A stretch of DNA of 64,000 bases, from the NCBI RefSeq assembly GCF_030406325.1, contig NZ_JAUEQY010000004.1, positions 124,001 through 188,000 of the forward strand, given 5' to 3'. Of the stretch, positions 53,589 through 61,913 are shown one piece after another. Below the pieces are notes generated by a model that was given only the letters and a program-made list of their open reading frames with translations, had not been told where the DNA came from and made no database searches. This DNA comes from Actinomadura sp. DC4. Lineage in GTDB: Bacteria > Actinomycetota > Actinomycetes > Streptosporangiales > Streptosporangiaceae. Every line of letters begins with the position of its first letter. Positions within the stretch are counted from its first letter, which is position 1. A program made the position numbers and the translations under genes.

Positions 53589-54452
53589 TCACCGCGACGG
53601 CAGGCTCTCGGGGACCCACGCCGACAGCAGCCGCAGGGCGGTCTGCGAGGGCGAGCCCTCCTCGACGGTGTGAGCGATCAGGACCTGGTCCGGGTCGTCG
53701 GGGAGGCGAAGGGCCTCGAAGCCGAGGTCCAGCTCGCCGACCAGCGGGTGCAGGTAGACGTATCGCCCGTGCGTCTTGTCCTTGAGCCGGTGTTCGGCCC
53801 ACACGTCGCGAAAGTCCGGGCTGCCGGAGGAGAGCTCGTCGACCAGGGCCGCCGTGCTCGGGTCACCGGGGTGGCGACCGGCGTCGAGCCGGAGGTACGC
53901 GGTCACGTCTCTGGCCTTGGCGCGCCAGTCGGCGTACAGGGCGCGCGTCCCCTCGTCGAAGAACACCAGGCGGGCCAGGTTCCGCCGCCGCGGCGGCAGC
54001 GCCCCGAAGTCGGTGATCAACGCCGTGGCGAGGCGGTTCCAGGCGAGCACGTCGGTGTTCCGGCCGACGATGTAGGCGGGCACGTCGGCCGCCGAGTCCA
54101 GCAGGCGGCGCAACCCGGCCCGTACCCGCTGCGGCTCGGGCGTGCCCTCCCCGCGCTCCTGCTCCGGCCGGGGGCGCGCCAGCCGGTAGAGGTGCTCGCG
54201 CTCCACGGGGTCCAGGCGCAGGGCGCGCGCGACCGCGTCCAGGACCGCCTCGGAGAAGTGCAGCGTACGGCCCTGCTCCAGCCGGACGTAGTGGTCGACG
54301 CTGACCCCGGCCAGCCGGGCGAGCTCCTCTCTGCGCAGCCCGGGAACCCTCCTGCGGCCCCCGTAGTCCGGCAGCCCCAGCTCGGCCGGGCGCAGCCGGG
54401 CGCGGCGGGACCGCAGGAAATCGCCCAGCTCCGCACGTCTGTCCAGTGCCAT
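53589..54452 (-). CDS. helix-turn-helix regulator with MmyB-like ligand domain
   Basis: A 287-residue protein. Residues ~10-80 are an XRE-type HTH (LGLPDYGGRRRVPGLRREEL, LARLAGVSVDHYVRLEQGR). The C-terminal ~180 residues resemble the MmyB-like domain (ADVPAYIVGRNTDVLAWNRL, RNLARLVFFDEGTRALY), which may bind a fatty acid or other ligand. It is divergent from the aldo/keto reductase gene, 147 bases away, and is convergent with the DrrB gene. This arrangement is common for regulator-oxidoreductase pairs, so the reductase is the likely target. Confidence 0.88.
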   Translation of the reverse strand: MALDRRAELGDFLRSRRARLRPAELGLPDYGGRRRVPGLRREELARLAGVSVDHYVRLEQGRTLHFSEAVLDAVARALRLDPVEREHLYRLARPRPEQERGEGTPEPQRVRAGLRRLLDSAADVPAYIVGRNTDVLAWNRLATALITDFGALPPRRRNLARLVFFDEGTRALYADWRAKARDVTAYLRLDAGRHPGDPSTAALVDELSSGSPDFRDVWAEHRLKDKTHGRYVYLHPLVGELDLGFEALRLPDDPDQVLIAHTVEEGSPSQTALRLLSAWVPESLPSR

Positions 54453-54599
54453 ACGGCAAGTATGCCGATCGCCGTCCCCCGTGCCGCCGTCCCAGCCTGG
54501 TCATGCCGTGCCCAGGCACGGGCCGCCACTGGGCGGGCCGCCGACGGCGGCCGACAGTGGTGGATCACCGGCCTCCAGATCTCCCAGGGAGTACTCGTC

Positions 54600-55655
54600 A
54601 TGACCGCCACGCACCTGCCCGCCGTTCCTCTCGGCGGCACGGGAATGGACATCACCCGCCTCGGCTTCGGTTCCTGGGCGGTGTCGGGAACGGGTTGGCG
54701 CTTCGGCTGGGGCGCCACCGACGACGCCGAGTCGATCGCCGCGATCCGGCACGCGGTCGCCTCCGGCGTCAACTGGATCGACACCGCCGCCGCCTATGGG
54801 CACGGTCACGCCGAGGAGCTGGTCGGCAAGGCCATCGCCGACCTGCCCGAGGCCGAGCGCCCGTACGTCTTCACCAAGGTCGGGCTGGTGTGGGACCCGG
54901 CCGACTCGCAGGTCCTGCCCCGCCGGATCATGAGACCCGCCAGCGTGCGCCGCGAGATCGAGGACTCTCTGCGGCGGCTCGGCGTCGGCCACATCGACCT
55001 GTACCAGGTGCACTGGCCGGACACCGGCGAGTCACTGGAGCACGTCGGTGAGGGCACCGGGGCCGTGTCGCCGAACGCCACGCCGCTGGAGGAGTACTGG
55101 CAGGTCATGGCCGAGCTGAAGGCCGAGGGGAAGGTCCGCGCGATCGGCCTGTCCAACCATTCGCCCGAGCGGCTCGACGCCGCCGAGCGAGTCGCCCGCG
55201 TCGACGTCATCCAGCCGCCGTTCTCGGCGATCAACCGCTCGGCCGCCGCCGAGGTCGCCTGGGCCCGCTCCCACGGCACCGGCGTGATCGTCTACTCCCC
55301 GCTGCAGTCCGGGCTGCTCACCGGTGCCTTCTCCGCCGAACGCGTCGCGAGTCTGCCCGCGGACGACTGGCGCTCCGCTCACGACGACTTCACCACGAGG
55401 CTGGCCGCCAACCTCGATCTCGCGGACGGCCTGCGGCCCGTCGCCGAGCGGCACGGCGTCACCGTCGCCGAGGTCGCCCTCGCGTGGGTCCTGGCCTGGC
55501 CCGGAATCACCGGGGCCATCGTCGGCGCCCGCACGTCCGCCCAGGTCGACGGCTGGATCGGCGCGGACGCCGTGTCCCTGGCCCAGGCCGACCTCGACGA
55601 GATCACCGCCGCGATCACCGCCTCGGGGGCGGGCGCCGGCCCCTCGCGGCCGTAG
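54600..55655 (+). CDS. aldo/keto reductase
   Basis: A 351-residue NADPH-dependent TIM-barrel reductase. The catalytic residues appear as NWIDTAAAYGHGHAEEL (Asp and Tyr), VFTKVGL (Lys) and YQVHWPD (His). AIGLSNHSPERLDAAE and the C-terminal IVGARTSAQVD contact the cofactor. The substrate is unknown. The ATG at 54600 has AGGGAG eight bases before it, so the open frame extending back to 53670 is a shadow of the divergent regulator gene. Confidence 0.9.
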   Translation: MTATHLPAVPLGGTGMDITRLGFGSWAVSGTGWRFGWGATDDAESIAAIRHAVASGVNWIDTAAAYGHGHAEELVGKAIADLPEAERPYVFTKVGLVWDPADSQVLPRRIMRPASVRREIEDSLRRLGVGHIDLYQVHWPDTGESLEHVGEGTGAVSPNATPLEEYWQVMAELKAEGKVRAIGLSNHSPERLDAAERVARVDVIQPPFSAINRSAAAEVAWARSHGTGVIVYSPLQSGLLTGAFSAERVASLPADDWRSAHDDFTTRLAANLDLADGLRPVAERHGVTVAEVALAWVLAWPGITGAIVGARTSAQVDGWIGADAVSLAQADLDEITAAITASGAGAGPSRP

Positions 55656-55815
55656 CCCCGCCCGCCGGGAAATCGGCCCGATATCCCGCGTCCGTATCGG
55701 CCCTCCAGAAGACCCGGTCCTCCTTCTAACGTGGGCGGATCACCTTGAGGGGGAGACCGATGGACACTGCCGCCGGGCCGACGGACACCGGGTCGCCCTG
55801 GCCGTCGGCGGCGGC

Positions 55816-56667
55816 ATGCGCGGTACGGTCTCGGCGGGCATGGCGCCGGCCCTGCACGAGCTGGGTCTGCTGCCGCTCTTCGGCGCCGTGTACGGGGCCT
55901 CGGCAGGCGCGATATCGGCCGCCTGGCTGCTGAGCTCGCGCCCGGAGGGCCTGCACGGCTGGGCCGAACCCGCCTTCGCCCGCGCGATGATCCGCAGGCG
56001 CAACGTGCTGCTCGGCCGTCCCCTGGTGAACGTCCGGCGACTGGTCGAGGTGCTCTACCGCGGGGACTTCCCGCTCGACTACGCCTCCGTGCTGGCGAGC
56101 GCCGTGGAGTTCCACCCGCTCGCGACCGACGTCGTGACGGGCGCGGCGGTCGACCTGCGGAGCCGGGTGAGCGACGAGGCCACCCTGCGCCTCGCGCTGC
56201 GGGCCAGCGCGGCGCTGCCGCTGCCGGCCGGCGGCCCGGTCCGTCTCGGCGGGCGCGCCTACTACGACGCCGGGCTCGCCGAGTCGATCCCCTTCCGGCA
56301 GACGCTGCGGGACGGGGCGACCCACGTGCTCGTGCTGCGGTCGCGACGGCCGGCGGACCGGGCGCGCGCGGCCGCCCGGCCGTCGCGCGGCGACCGGCTG
56401 ATCGCGGGTGTCGGCCTGCGCGCGTACTCCCCGGAGCTGAGAGCCACCTTCCTGAGCAGGGACGTCCGGCTGGACCGCGACGACCGCCTGCTGGCCGAGC
56501 ACGACCTCGACGAGGCCGCCCTGGGCCCGGCGGTCATGTCGGTCCGGCCGTACGACTCCGCTCCCTACATCGGCCGGCTCGAAACGGACGGCGCCCTGCT
56601 GCGCGCGGCGTTCGAGGCCGGTCGCGCCGCCCTGACAGACAAAATGGCCGGGCTCGGCATCGCATGA
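55816..56667 (+). CDS. patatin-like phospholipase family protein, 5' end disrupted
   Basis: The frame encodes a patatin fold: VALAVGGGMRGTVSAG gives the oxyanion hole, YGASAGAIS holds the nucleophile serine, and AYYDAGLAESIP carries the catalytic Asp (D-x-G/A). It would hydrolyse lipid acyl esters. The homology begins near 55792, before the first in-frame ATG (55816), which would cut off the GGG of the oxyanion hole. A good start signal, GAGGGGGAG plus ATG 55760, lies just upstream but is in another frame and would need one base inserted near 55780-55790. This points to a frameshift, a sequence error, or an unusual start such as CTG. Confidence 0.7.
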   Translation: MRGTVSAGMAPALHELGLLPLFGAVYGASAGAISAAWLLSSRPEGLHGWAEPAFARAMIRRRNVLLGRPLVNVRRLVEVLYRGDFPLDYASVLASAVEFHPLATDVVTGAAVDLRSRVSDEATLRLALRASAALPLPAGGPVRLGGRAYYDAGLAESIPFRQTLRDGATHVLVLRSRRPADRARAAARPSRGDRLIAGVGLRAYSPELRATFLSRDVRLDRDDRLLAEHDLDEAALGPAVMSVRPYDSAPYIGRLETDGALLRAAFEAGRAALTDKMAGLGIA

Positions 56668-56673
56668 CGGCCC

Positions 56674-56714
56674 GGCCGGTCACCGGCTCCAGCCGCTGGA
56701 GCCGGTGACCGGCC
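56674..56714. terminator. 19-bp hairpin overlapping the AsnC gene end
   Basis: A perfect 19-bp stem with a CCG loop begins seven bases after the patatin stop. Its arms cover the last ten codons and stop of the minus-strand AsnC gene (stop at 56680-56682), so it can terminate both convergent transcripts while being partly coding. Confidence 0.75.
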
Positions 56715-57171
56715 GCGTCTCGTCGGCGGGCGCCTCGACCGCGTGGCCCTCGTACTGCGTCGACAGCACGATGTGGGAGTTCAGCTCGCCGTGCTCGCCG
56801 ATGCGTTCGAGCAGCCCTTCCAGGTGCCGCATGGACGCCACGCGGACGCGGAGCATCGAGCAGGAGCCGCCGCTCAGCTTGTGCACCTCGGTGACCTCGG
56901 GAAAGTCTTCGGCGGTCGTGGTCTTGAGCAGGCACCTGCCGAGCGCGCACCGCAGCTGGACGAACGCCGTCAGCGGCAGCCCGGCCTTGGCGACGTCGAT
57001 CCGCGCGCCGTATCCGGTGATGACGCCCGCCTCCTCCAGCCGCCGCACCCGTTCGGCGACCGCGGGGGAGGAGAGGTTCACGAGCCGGGCGAGCCGGTTG
57101 TACGACAGGCGCCCGTCGCGCTGCAGCTCGGTGAGGATGCGCCAGTCGGTCCGATCGAGCGGTCTGTCCAT
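56680..57171 (-). CDS. Lrp/AsnC family transcriptional regulator
   Basis: A 163-residue regulator. LDRTDWRILTELQRDGRLSY and the HTH NRLARLVNLSSPAVAERVRR form the N-terminal DNA-binding domain. VITGYGARIDVAKAGLPLTA leads into the RAM ligand domain (residues ~70-150), which normally binds an amino acid and sets oligomer state. The start is the ATG at 57169-57171 with AGGG about eight bases upstream; the longer frame to 57246 is rejected. It is divergent from an MFS transporter gene, 104 bases away, and is the probable regulator of that exporter. Confidence 0.9.
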   Translation of the reverse strand: MDRPLDRTDWRILTELQRDGRLSYNRLARLVNLSSPAVAERVRRLEEAGVITGYGARIDVAKAGLPLTAFVQLRCALGRCLLKTTTAEDFPEVTEVHKLSGGSCSMLRVRVASMRHLEGLLERIGEHGELNSHIVLSTQYEGHAVEAPADETRPVTGSSGWSR

Positions 57172-57263
57172 GTGGAAACCCTGGCACTCTTTTACATTCC
57201 ACACGATAAGCAGCGGGGCGAATAGTCCGTCATTCGGCCATTTCACGGCATGAATCGGTTTTC

Positions 57264-57269
57264 TAGCGT
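57264..57269 (+). promoter_or_regulatory. candidate -10 element (TAGCGT) of the MFS gene
   Basis: TAGCGT ends seven bases before GTG 57276, so transcription would start at the GTG itself. TTTCAC lies 17 bases upstream as a weak -35. This supports a leaderless transcript. Confidence 0.35.
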
Positions 57270-57275
57270 TAAGGG

Positions 57276-58526
57276 GTGCATCGAACTTCTGTCTCTCGTG
57301 TCATGACCGCCTTGTTCTCGGGCGCGGCGTTGATGAACGCCGCGATGGCGGTGGCGAGTGCGGTCGGCACGATCGCCGCGGGGGACCGCCTCGGTGAGCG
57401 CTGGGGCGCCGTTCCGAACACCGCCGGCATCGTGGGCACCGGAATCGGTGCGCTCGTGCTGACCGCCGTGATGGGCCGCCATGGCCGGAAGGCCGGTCTG
57501 AACTGCGGATATTTGGCGTCGGCGGGTGGTGGGGCACTGGCGGCCGCAGCGGTCACTGACACGGCCGCCGGTGACATGGGCCTGCTGAGCGCCGGGATGC
57601 TGCTGCTCGGCCTTGGCAACGCCGGCGCCCAGCTGTCGCGGTACGCGGCCGCCGACCTGTATCCGGCGGAACGGCGCGGCTTCGCGATCGGCACGGTCGT
57701 GTGGGCCGGCGCGATCGGCGCGGTGGGCGGCCCGCTCCTGCTGGGCCCCTCGGGCACGGTCGCGGGCGCCCTCGGCGCGACGCCGCTCACCGGCCCGTAC
57801 GTCCTTGCCACCGTGGCCGCCCTGGGCGCCGCGGCCGCCCTCGCCACCGTCCGCCGGGATCCGCCGGACTCCGCCGGGGCCGGCCGCACGCCGCGCGACG
57901 GGCCGGACGCGACCGCCGCGAGCGGCGGCGTGACCGGGACCGCCGTGCTCGACAGGGCGAGCGGAAAGACGCGGTTGCGGAGTGTGGCACGGGCCTCTGG
58001 GGCGCGTACGGCGCTGGCCGTCATGGTCGTCGCGCAGATGGTCATGGTCGCCGTCATGACCGCGGTGCCGCTGGACATGCACATGCACGGTCAGGGACTG
58101 GGGGCCGTGGGCACGACGCTCGCCGCGCACACGTTTGGCATGTTCGCGTTCTCGCCGGTCACCGGGTGGTTGCTCGACCGGGCCGGCGCCCGGCTCGTCA
58201 TGTCCGGTGGGCTGCTCACCCTGGTGGCCGCGACCGCCCTCGCCGCGTCCGGAGGCGGCGCCCCGCTGCGGACCGGGGCGCTCTTCCTACTCGGCTACGG
58301 CTGGAACCTCTGCTTCGTCGGCGGCAGCGGTCAGCTCGCCCGCGGGCTTCCTTCCTCCGCGCGGGCGAGCGTCGAAGGCGCGGTGGACGCCGCCGTCTGG
58401 AGTATCGCGGCCGCCGCGAGCCTGGCCTCCACGCTGCTGCTGTCGGCAGGCGGGTACGCCGCGCTCGGCTGGGCCGCCTGCGCGCTGATAGCGGTGCCCG
58501 CCGTGCTGCTCCTCCGCGCCGGATGA
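57276..58526 (+). CDS. MFS transporter
   Basis: A 416-residue protein with twelve predicted helices in two halves, joined by a charged loop (about residues 195-245). The first cytoplasmic loop reads VMGRHGRKAG, the MFS G-x-x-x-D/R-x-x-G-R pattern, and the matching second-half loop reads LLDRAGARLVMSGG. The substrate is not determined. The start is GTG 57276, probably leaderless; an ATG nine codons later has no ribosome site either. The divergent AsnC-type regulator suggests an amino-acid-like or related effector, by inference. Confidence 0.85.
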   Translation: MHRTSVSRVMTALFSGAALMNAAMAVASAVGTIAAGDRLGERWGAVPNTAGIVGTGIGALVLTAVMGRHGRKAGLNCGYLASAGGGALAAAAVTDTAAGDMGLLSAGMLLLGLGNAGAQLSRYAAADLYPAERRGFAIGTVVWAGAIGAVGGPLLLGPSGTVAGALGATPLTGPYVLATVAALGAAAALATVRRDPPDSAGAGRTPRDGPDATAASGGVTGTAVLDRASGKTRLRSVARASGARTALAVMVVAQMVMVAVMTAVPLDMHMHGQGLGAVGTTLAAHTFGMFAFSPVTGWLLDRAGARLVMSGGLLTLVAATALAASGGGAPLRTGALFLLGYGWNLCFVGGSGQLARGLPSSARASVEGAVDAAVWSIAAAASLASTLLLSAGGYAALGWAACALIAVPAVLLLRAG

Positions 58527-58535
58527 CGAGACGGT

Positions 58536-58769
58536 CTACGCGTGGTCGACGAGTTCCCGTACGCCCGACTCGCGGGCGCAGTGGGCGCAGCAGAAGAAAC
58601 GGTCGCCCGCCTCGACGCCGTGGCCGACGATGCGGCACTGACAGTGCTCGCAGATCGGCGCCATGCGCTGGATCGCGCACTCGAAGGAGTCGAACACGTG
58701 CACGGCGCCCTGCGCGTGGACCTCGAACGACATGCCGTAGTCGTTACCGCAGACCTCGCACATAGCCAT
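58536..58769 (-). CDS. cysteine-rich metal-binding mini-protein
   Basis: A 77-residue protein with nine cysteines: C4 and C7 (CEVC), C31, C40, C43 and C45 (CEHCQC), C60, C61 and C64 (FCCAHC). The pattern of C-x2-C knuckles resembles small zinc-ribbon or prokaryotic-metallothionein-like proteins of actinobacteria. It probably binds Zn and may act as an adaptor; no enzyme motif is seen. The start is ATG 58769 with GGGGGGA four bases upstream; an in-frame TTG at 58781 overlaps that ribosome site and is rejected. It is convergent with the MFS gene, with nine bases between stops. Confidence 0.75.
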   Translation of the reverse strand: MAMCEVCGNDYGMSFEVHAQGAVHVFDSFECAIQRMAPICEHCQCRIVGHGVEAGDRFFCCAHCARESGVRELVDHA

Positions 58770-58858
58770 AATTCCCCCCAAGGCTCCCCATTAGCCGGTC
58801 ACCATCAGTGTTCCCCCGGCGACACCGGCTGATGTCGCAGGCCAGGGCACTGAATAAA

Positions 58859-58890
58859 CGAACGTCCCCGGCCGGGGCCGGGGACGTTCG
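58859..58890 (-). terminator. hairpin terminator of the first M1 peptidase
   Basis: CGAACGTCCCCGGCC pairs with GGCCGGGGACGTTCG (58859-58890), just past the stop at 58906, and the minus strand continues with TTTATTC. Confidence 0.75.
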
Positions 58891-58905
58891 CGGAAGGACC
58901 AGACC

Positions 58906-60333
58906 TCAGAGCTTCGGCTTGCCCTCGGTGTAGAGCCACGTCTGGAACAGGGGGCGCAGGTCCTTGTGGGTGTACCGCTGGGCGAAGGCGGTGAACTCCG
59001 CCGTCGTGTCGTTGCCGTAGCGGTGCTGGGCCGGCCACGCCTTGATCAGGTCGAAGAACGCCTTGTCGCCGATGGCCTTGCGCACCTGGTGCAGCGTCAT
59101 CGCGGCCCGCGTGTAGACCAGGTCGTCGAAGATGTGGTCGCGGCCCGGGTCGGCCACCTTGCCGGTCCAGTCGGTGCCGGCCGAGGCGTACGCGGCGTCG
59201 AAGTGCTGCTGCGCGGTCTGGCCGCCGTGCTGCTCGCTGTAGAGCCACTCGGTGTAGGTCGCGAAGCCTTCGTTCAGCCAGATGTGACGCCAGATGTAGG
59301 GCGTCACCGAGTCGCCGAACCACTGGTGGCCGAGCTCGTGGGACAGCAGGGTCGCGGAGGGCAGCGCGCCCGCCGTGCGCCGCGCGTACACCGGGCGGGT
59401 CTGCGTCTCCAGCGAGTAGCCGACGTTGGGCGCGAGCACGTCGATGCCGCCGGTCGAGGAGAACGGGAAGCGGCCGTAGATGCCCTGCTCCCAGTCGATC
59501 ACGTCGGCGGTGGCCTTGTTGAAGGCGTCGGCGTCGCCGGTGCCGGGCGCCATCGCCGCCGGGTCGAGCCCGGTGATGTTGCGCAGCCCGGTGGCCGTGT
59601 GCGTGTCGCGTACGTCGAAGTGGCCGATCGCCAGCAGGACGAGCTCACTCGCGGTCGGCTGCCGGTCGTCCCAGCGGAACGTCGTTTCGGCCCCGTGCGT
59701 GGCGGTCCCGGCGGGCTCTCCGTTGGCCAGCACCTGCAGGCCCTTCGGCACGGTGACGGTGAAGTCGTACGTCGCCTTGTCGTGGGTGGTGTCGTTCACG
59801 GGGTACCAGGTCGCCGACCCGAACGGCTGGGACAGCGCGACCGCGCCGTCGTGGGTCGGGATCCAGCCCGAGATGCCGAGCGACGGGTCGTTGATCAGCT
59901 GCGGAACGCCGGAGTAGGCGACGTCGACGGTGAACGTCCGGCCCTGTGGCAGGCCGTGTTCCGGCGTGATGACCAGCTCCTGGGCGCCGGTCCGGGTGTA
60001 GGCCGCCCGGTGCCCGTCGACGGTGAGCCTGCTGATCTTCAGCGGCCCGAGGAGGTCGAGGTCGAAGCGGGAGAGGTTCTGCGTGGCGCGGGCGGTGATC
60101 CTCGCGGTGGCGTCGATGGCCTTGGTGCCCGGGTCGTACTTCAGGCCGAGGGAGTAGTGCTGGGCGTCGTAGCCGCCGTTCCCCATGTCGGGGAAGTAGG
60201 GGTCGCCGGCGCCGGGCGCACCAGGGGTGAAGGCACGGTGACCGTTCGCGCTCGCGGTCGCCATGGGGGCGAGCAGACCGATCGCCGCCGCTGCGGCGGC
60301 GATCGAAAGGGCTCGCGAGGTGATCCTCGCCAT
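58906..60333 (-). CDS. secreted M1 family metallopeptidase
   Basis: A 475-residue exported peptidase. The signal peptide ends near ATASANG. The zinc site is HELGHQWFG with the third ligand in NEGFATYTEW. The usual M1 substrate motif G-x-M-E-N is replaced by YSLETQT, as in the related second copy. This form lacks the long C-terminal helical domain of classical aminopeptidase N. It should act outside the cell on peptides. The ATG at 60331-60333 has AAGG about six bases upstream; an earlier ATG at 60366 is not preceded by a ribosome site. It follows a paralogue on the same strand. Confidence 0.88.
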   Translation of the reverse strand: MARITSRALSIAAAAAAIGLLAPMATASANGHRAFTPGAPGAGDPYFPDMGNGGYDAQHYSLGLKYDPGTKAIDATARITARATQNLSRFDLDLLGPLKISRLTVDGHRAAYTRTGAQELVITPEHGLPQGRTFTVDVAYSGVPQLINDPSLGISGWIPTHDGAVALSQPFGSATWYPVNDTTHDKATYDFTVTVPKGLQVLANGEPAGTATHGAETTFRWDDRQPTASELVLLAIGHFDVRDTHTATGLRNITGLDPAAMAPGTGDADAFNKATADVIDWEQGIYGRFPFSSTGGIDVLAPNVGYSLETQTRPVYARRTAGALPSATLLSHELGHQWFGDSVTPYIWRHIWLNEGFATYTEWLYSEQHGGQTAQQHFDAAYASAGTDWTGKVADPGRDHIFDDLVYTRAAMTLHQVRKAIGDKAFFDLIKAWPAQHRYGNDTTAEFTAFAQRYTHKDLRPLFQTWLYTEGKPKL

Positions 60334-60453
60334 CCGGAACCTTCCCGTCGTGTGAATCGCATGCACGCCTGTTCCGGGCTGAACGGCGCAGGGGAAAGCA
60401 TGCTCGGCTGACTGCCTGTTTACAAGATCCGCGGCGGTGCGGCGGCGCGCGGA

Positions 60454-61869
60454 CTACCAGTTCACCGGCCGCCCCCGGTCGTACAGCCACACCTGGAAGA
60501 GGTGGCGCAGGTCCATGCCGGAGATCCGCTGAGCGAGCGCGACGAACTGCGGTGTCGTCGCGTCGCCGTAGCGGTGCTCGGCCACCCAGGCGCGCAGGAT
60601 CGCGAAGAAGTGCTGGTCACCGACCTTGCGGCGGAGCGCCTGCAGCGTCATCGCCCCGCGCTCGTACACGGAGCGGCCGAACAGCGCGGAGCGCCCCGGC
60701 GCGGCCGGCGCGATGTTCCACAGGTCGGCGCTGTGCTGCTGGGCGTAGCGGCCGTCGAACTCGCGCTGCGGCGTGTCGCCGGAGCCCTCCCGCTCGCCCC
60801 ACAGCCACTCGGCGTACGTCGCGAACCCCTCGTTGAGCCAGATGTCGCCCCACTGGTGTACCGAGACGCTGTCGCCGAACCACTGGTGCGACAGCTCATG
60901 CGCGATCACGGTGGGGACGGCGGCCATGCTCGCGACGTACTCCGGTTTCGTCTGGGTCTCCAGGGCGAACTGCACCGGGGCGTCGTCGACCACTCCGCCG
61001 GTCGACTCGAAGGGATAGGGGCCGAACAGCTTGGCCCACGCGTCGGTGACCTTGGCCGTCGTGTCGTAGAAGGAGTTGAGCCCGGCCGGGTCCACGGCCG
61101 GGTCGACCGCGACGTAGATGGGGATGCCGCCCGGTGTACGCCCGCTGCGGACCTTGAACCGGCCCACGTCGACCATCGCGAGGTAGGTCGCCATCGGGTC
61201 GCGCGCCCGCCAGGTGTAGGTCGTCGTCCTTCCGGACGCGGCCGTGCCGGTCAACTGGCCGTTGGCCACGGCGGTCAGGCCCTTCGGCACCGTCACGCGG
61301 AAGCCGAAGGTGGCCTTGTCCTGCGGATGGTCGTTGCCCGGAAACCAGGTGTGCGCGGCGTCCGGCTCGGCGCCGACGAAGGTGCCGTCGCCCGTACGGA
61401 TCCAGCCGTACCGGCCGAGCTGGCGGTCGTCGACCGCGGCGGGCGTGCCGGAGTAGACGACGGCCACGGTGAAGCGGCCCCTGGCGATCGGTCTCGCCGG
61501 GGTGACCACCAGTTTGTCCGGGACGCGGCTGTAGGCGGCGGGCGCGCCGTCGACGGTGACCTTGGACACGGTCAGCCCGGTCAGGTCGAGGTCGAAGCGG
61601 GACAGCGCCTGCGTGGCGTCGGCGGTGATCGTCGCGGTCGCGGCCAGCGAGGGCCGGCCGCGCGGGGTGACCCGCAGGTCGAGGTCGTAGTGCTGGACGT
61701 CGTAGCCGCCGTTGCCGTCGCCCGGAACGACCGGGTCGCCGAGACCGGCGGCGCCGGCCACCGGACGCTCGGCCGGGCGGGGCGCCGCCGCGGGCGCGCG
61801 GACGGACTCCGAGCAACCCGTCAGGGTGGCGAGGAGGAGGACGCTCGCGGCAATCCGGCGGGCACTCAC
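60454..61869 (-). CDS. M1 family metallopeptidase lipoprotein
   Basis: A 471-residue paralogue of the neighbouring peptidase, but anchored: the signal peptide ends in LATLTGC, so Cys19 is the likely lipidated residue. The zinc site is HELSHQWFG and NEGFATYAEW. The substrate motif reads FALETQT. The two proteins share GNGGYDxQHYxLxL at the start of the mature part and KATxxFxVTVPKGL in the middle. It starts at GTG 61869. The pair, 120 bases apart, may be co-transcribed, giving a secreted and a membrane-anchored form of the same enzyme type. Confidence 0.88.
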   Translation of the reverse strand: MSARRIAASVLLLATLTGCSESVRAPAAAPRPAERPVAGAAGLGDPVVPGDGNGGYDVQHYDLDLRVTPRGRPSLAATATITADATQALSRFDLDLTGLTVSKVTVDGAPAAYSRVPDKLVVTPARPIARGRFTVAVVYSGTPAAVDDRQLGRYGWIRTGDGTFVGAEPDAAHTWFPGNDHPQDKATFGFRVTVPKGLTAVANGQLTGTAASGRTTTYTWRARDPMATYLAMVDVGRFKVRSGRTPGGIPIYVAVDPAVDPAGLNSFYDTTAKVTDAWAKLFGPYPFESTGGVVDDAPVQFALETQTKPEYVASMAAVPTVIAHELSHQWFGDSVSVHQWGDIWLNEGFATYAEWLWGEREGSGDTPQREFDGRYAQQHSADLWNIAPAAPGRSALFGRSVYERGAMTLQALRRKVGDQHFFAILRAWVAEHRYGDATTPQFVALAQRISGMDLRHLFQVWLYDRGRPVNW

Positions 61870-61913
61870 CGGTCAAGAGTGGCTGGTCAGAGGCCCAAAC
61901 ACCAAATGGATCT

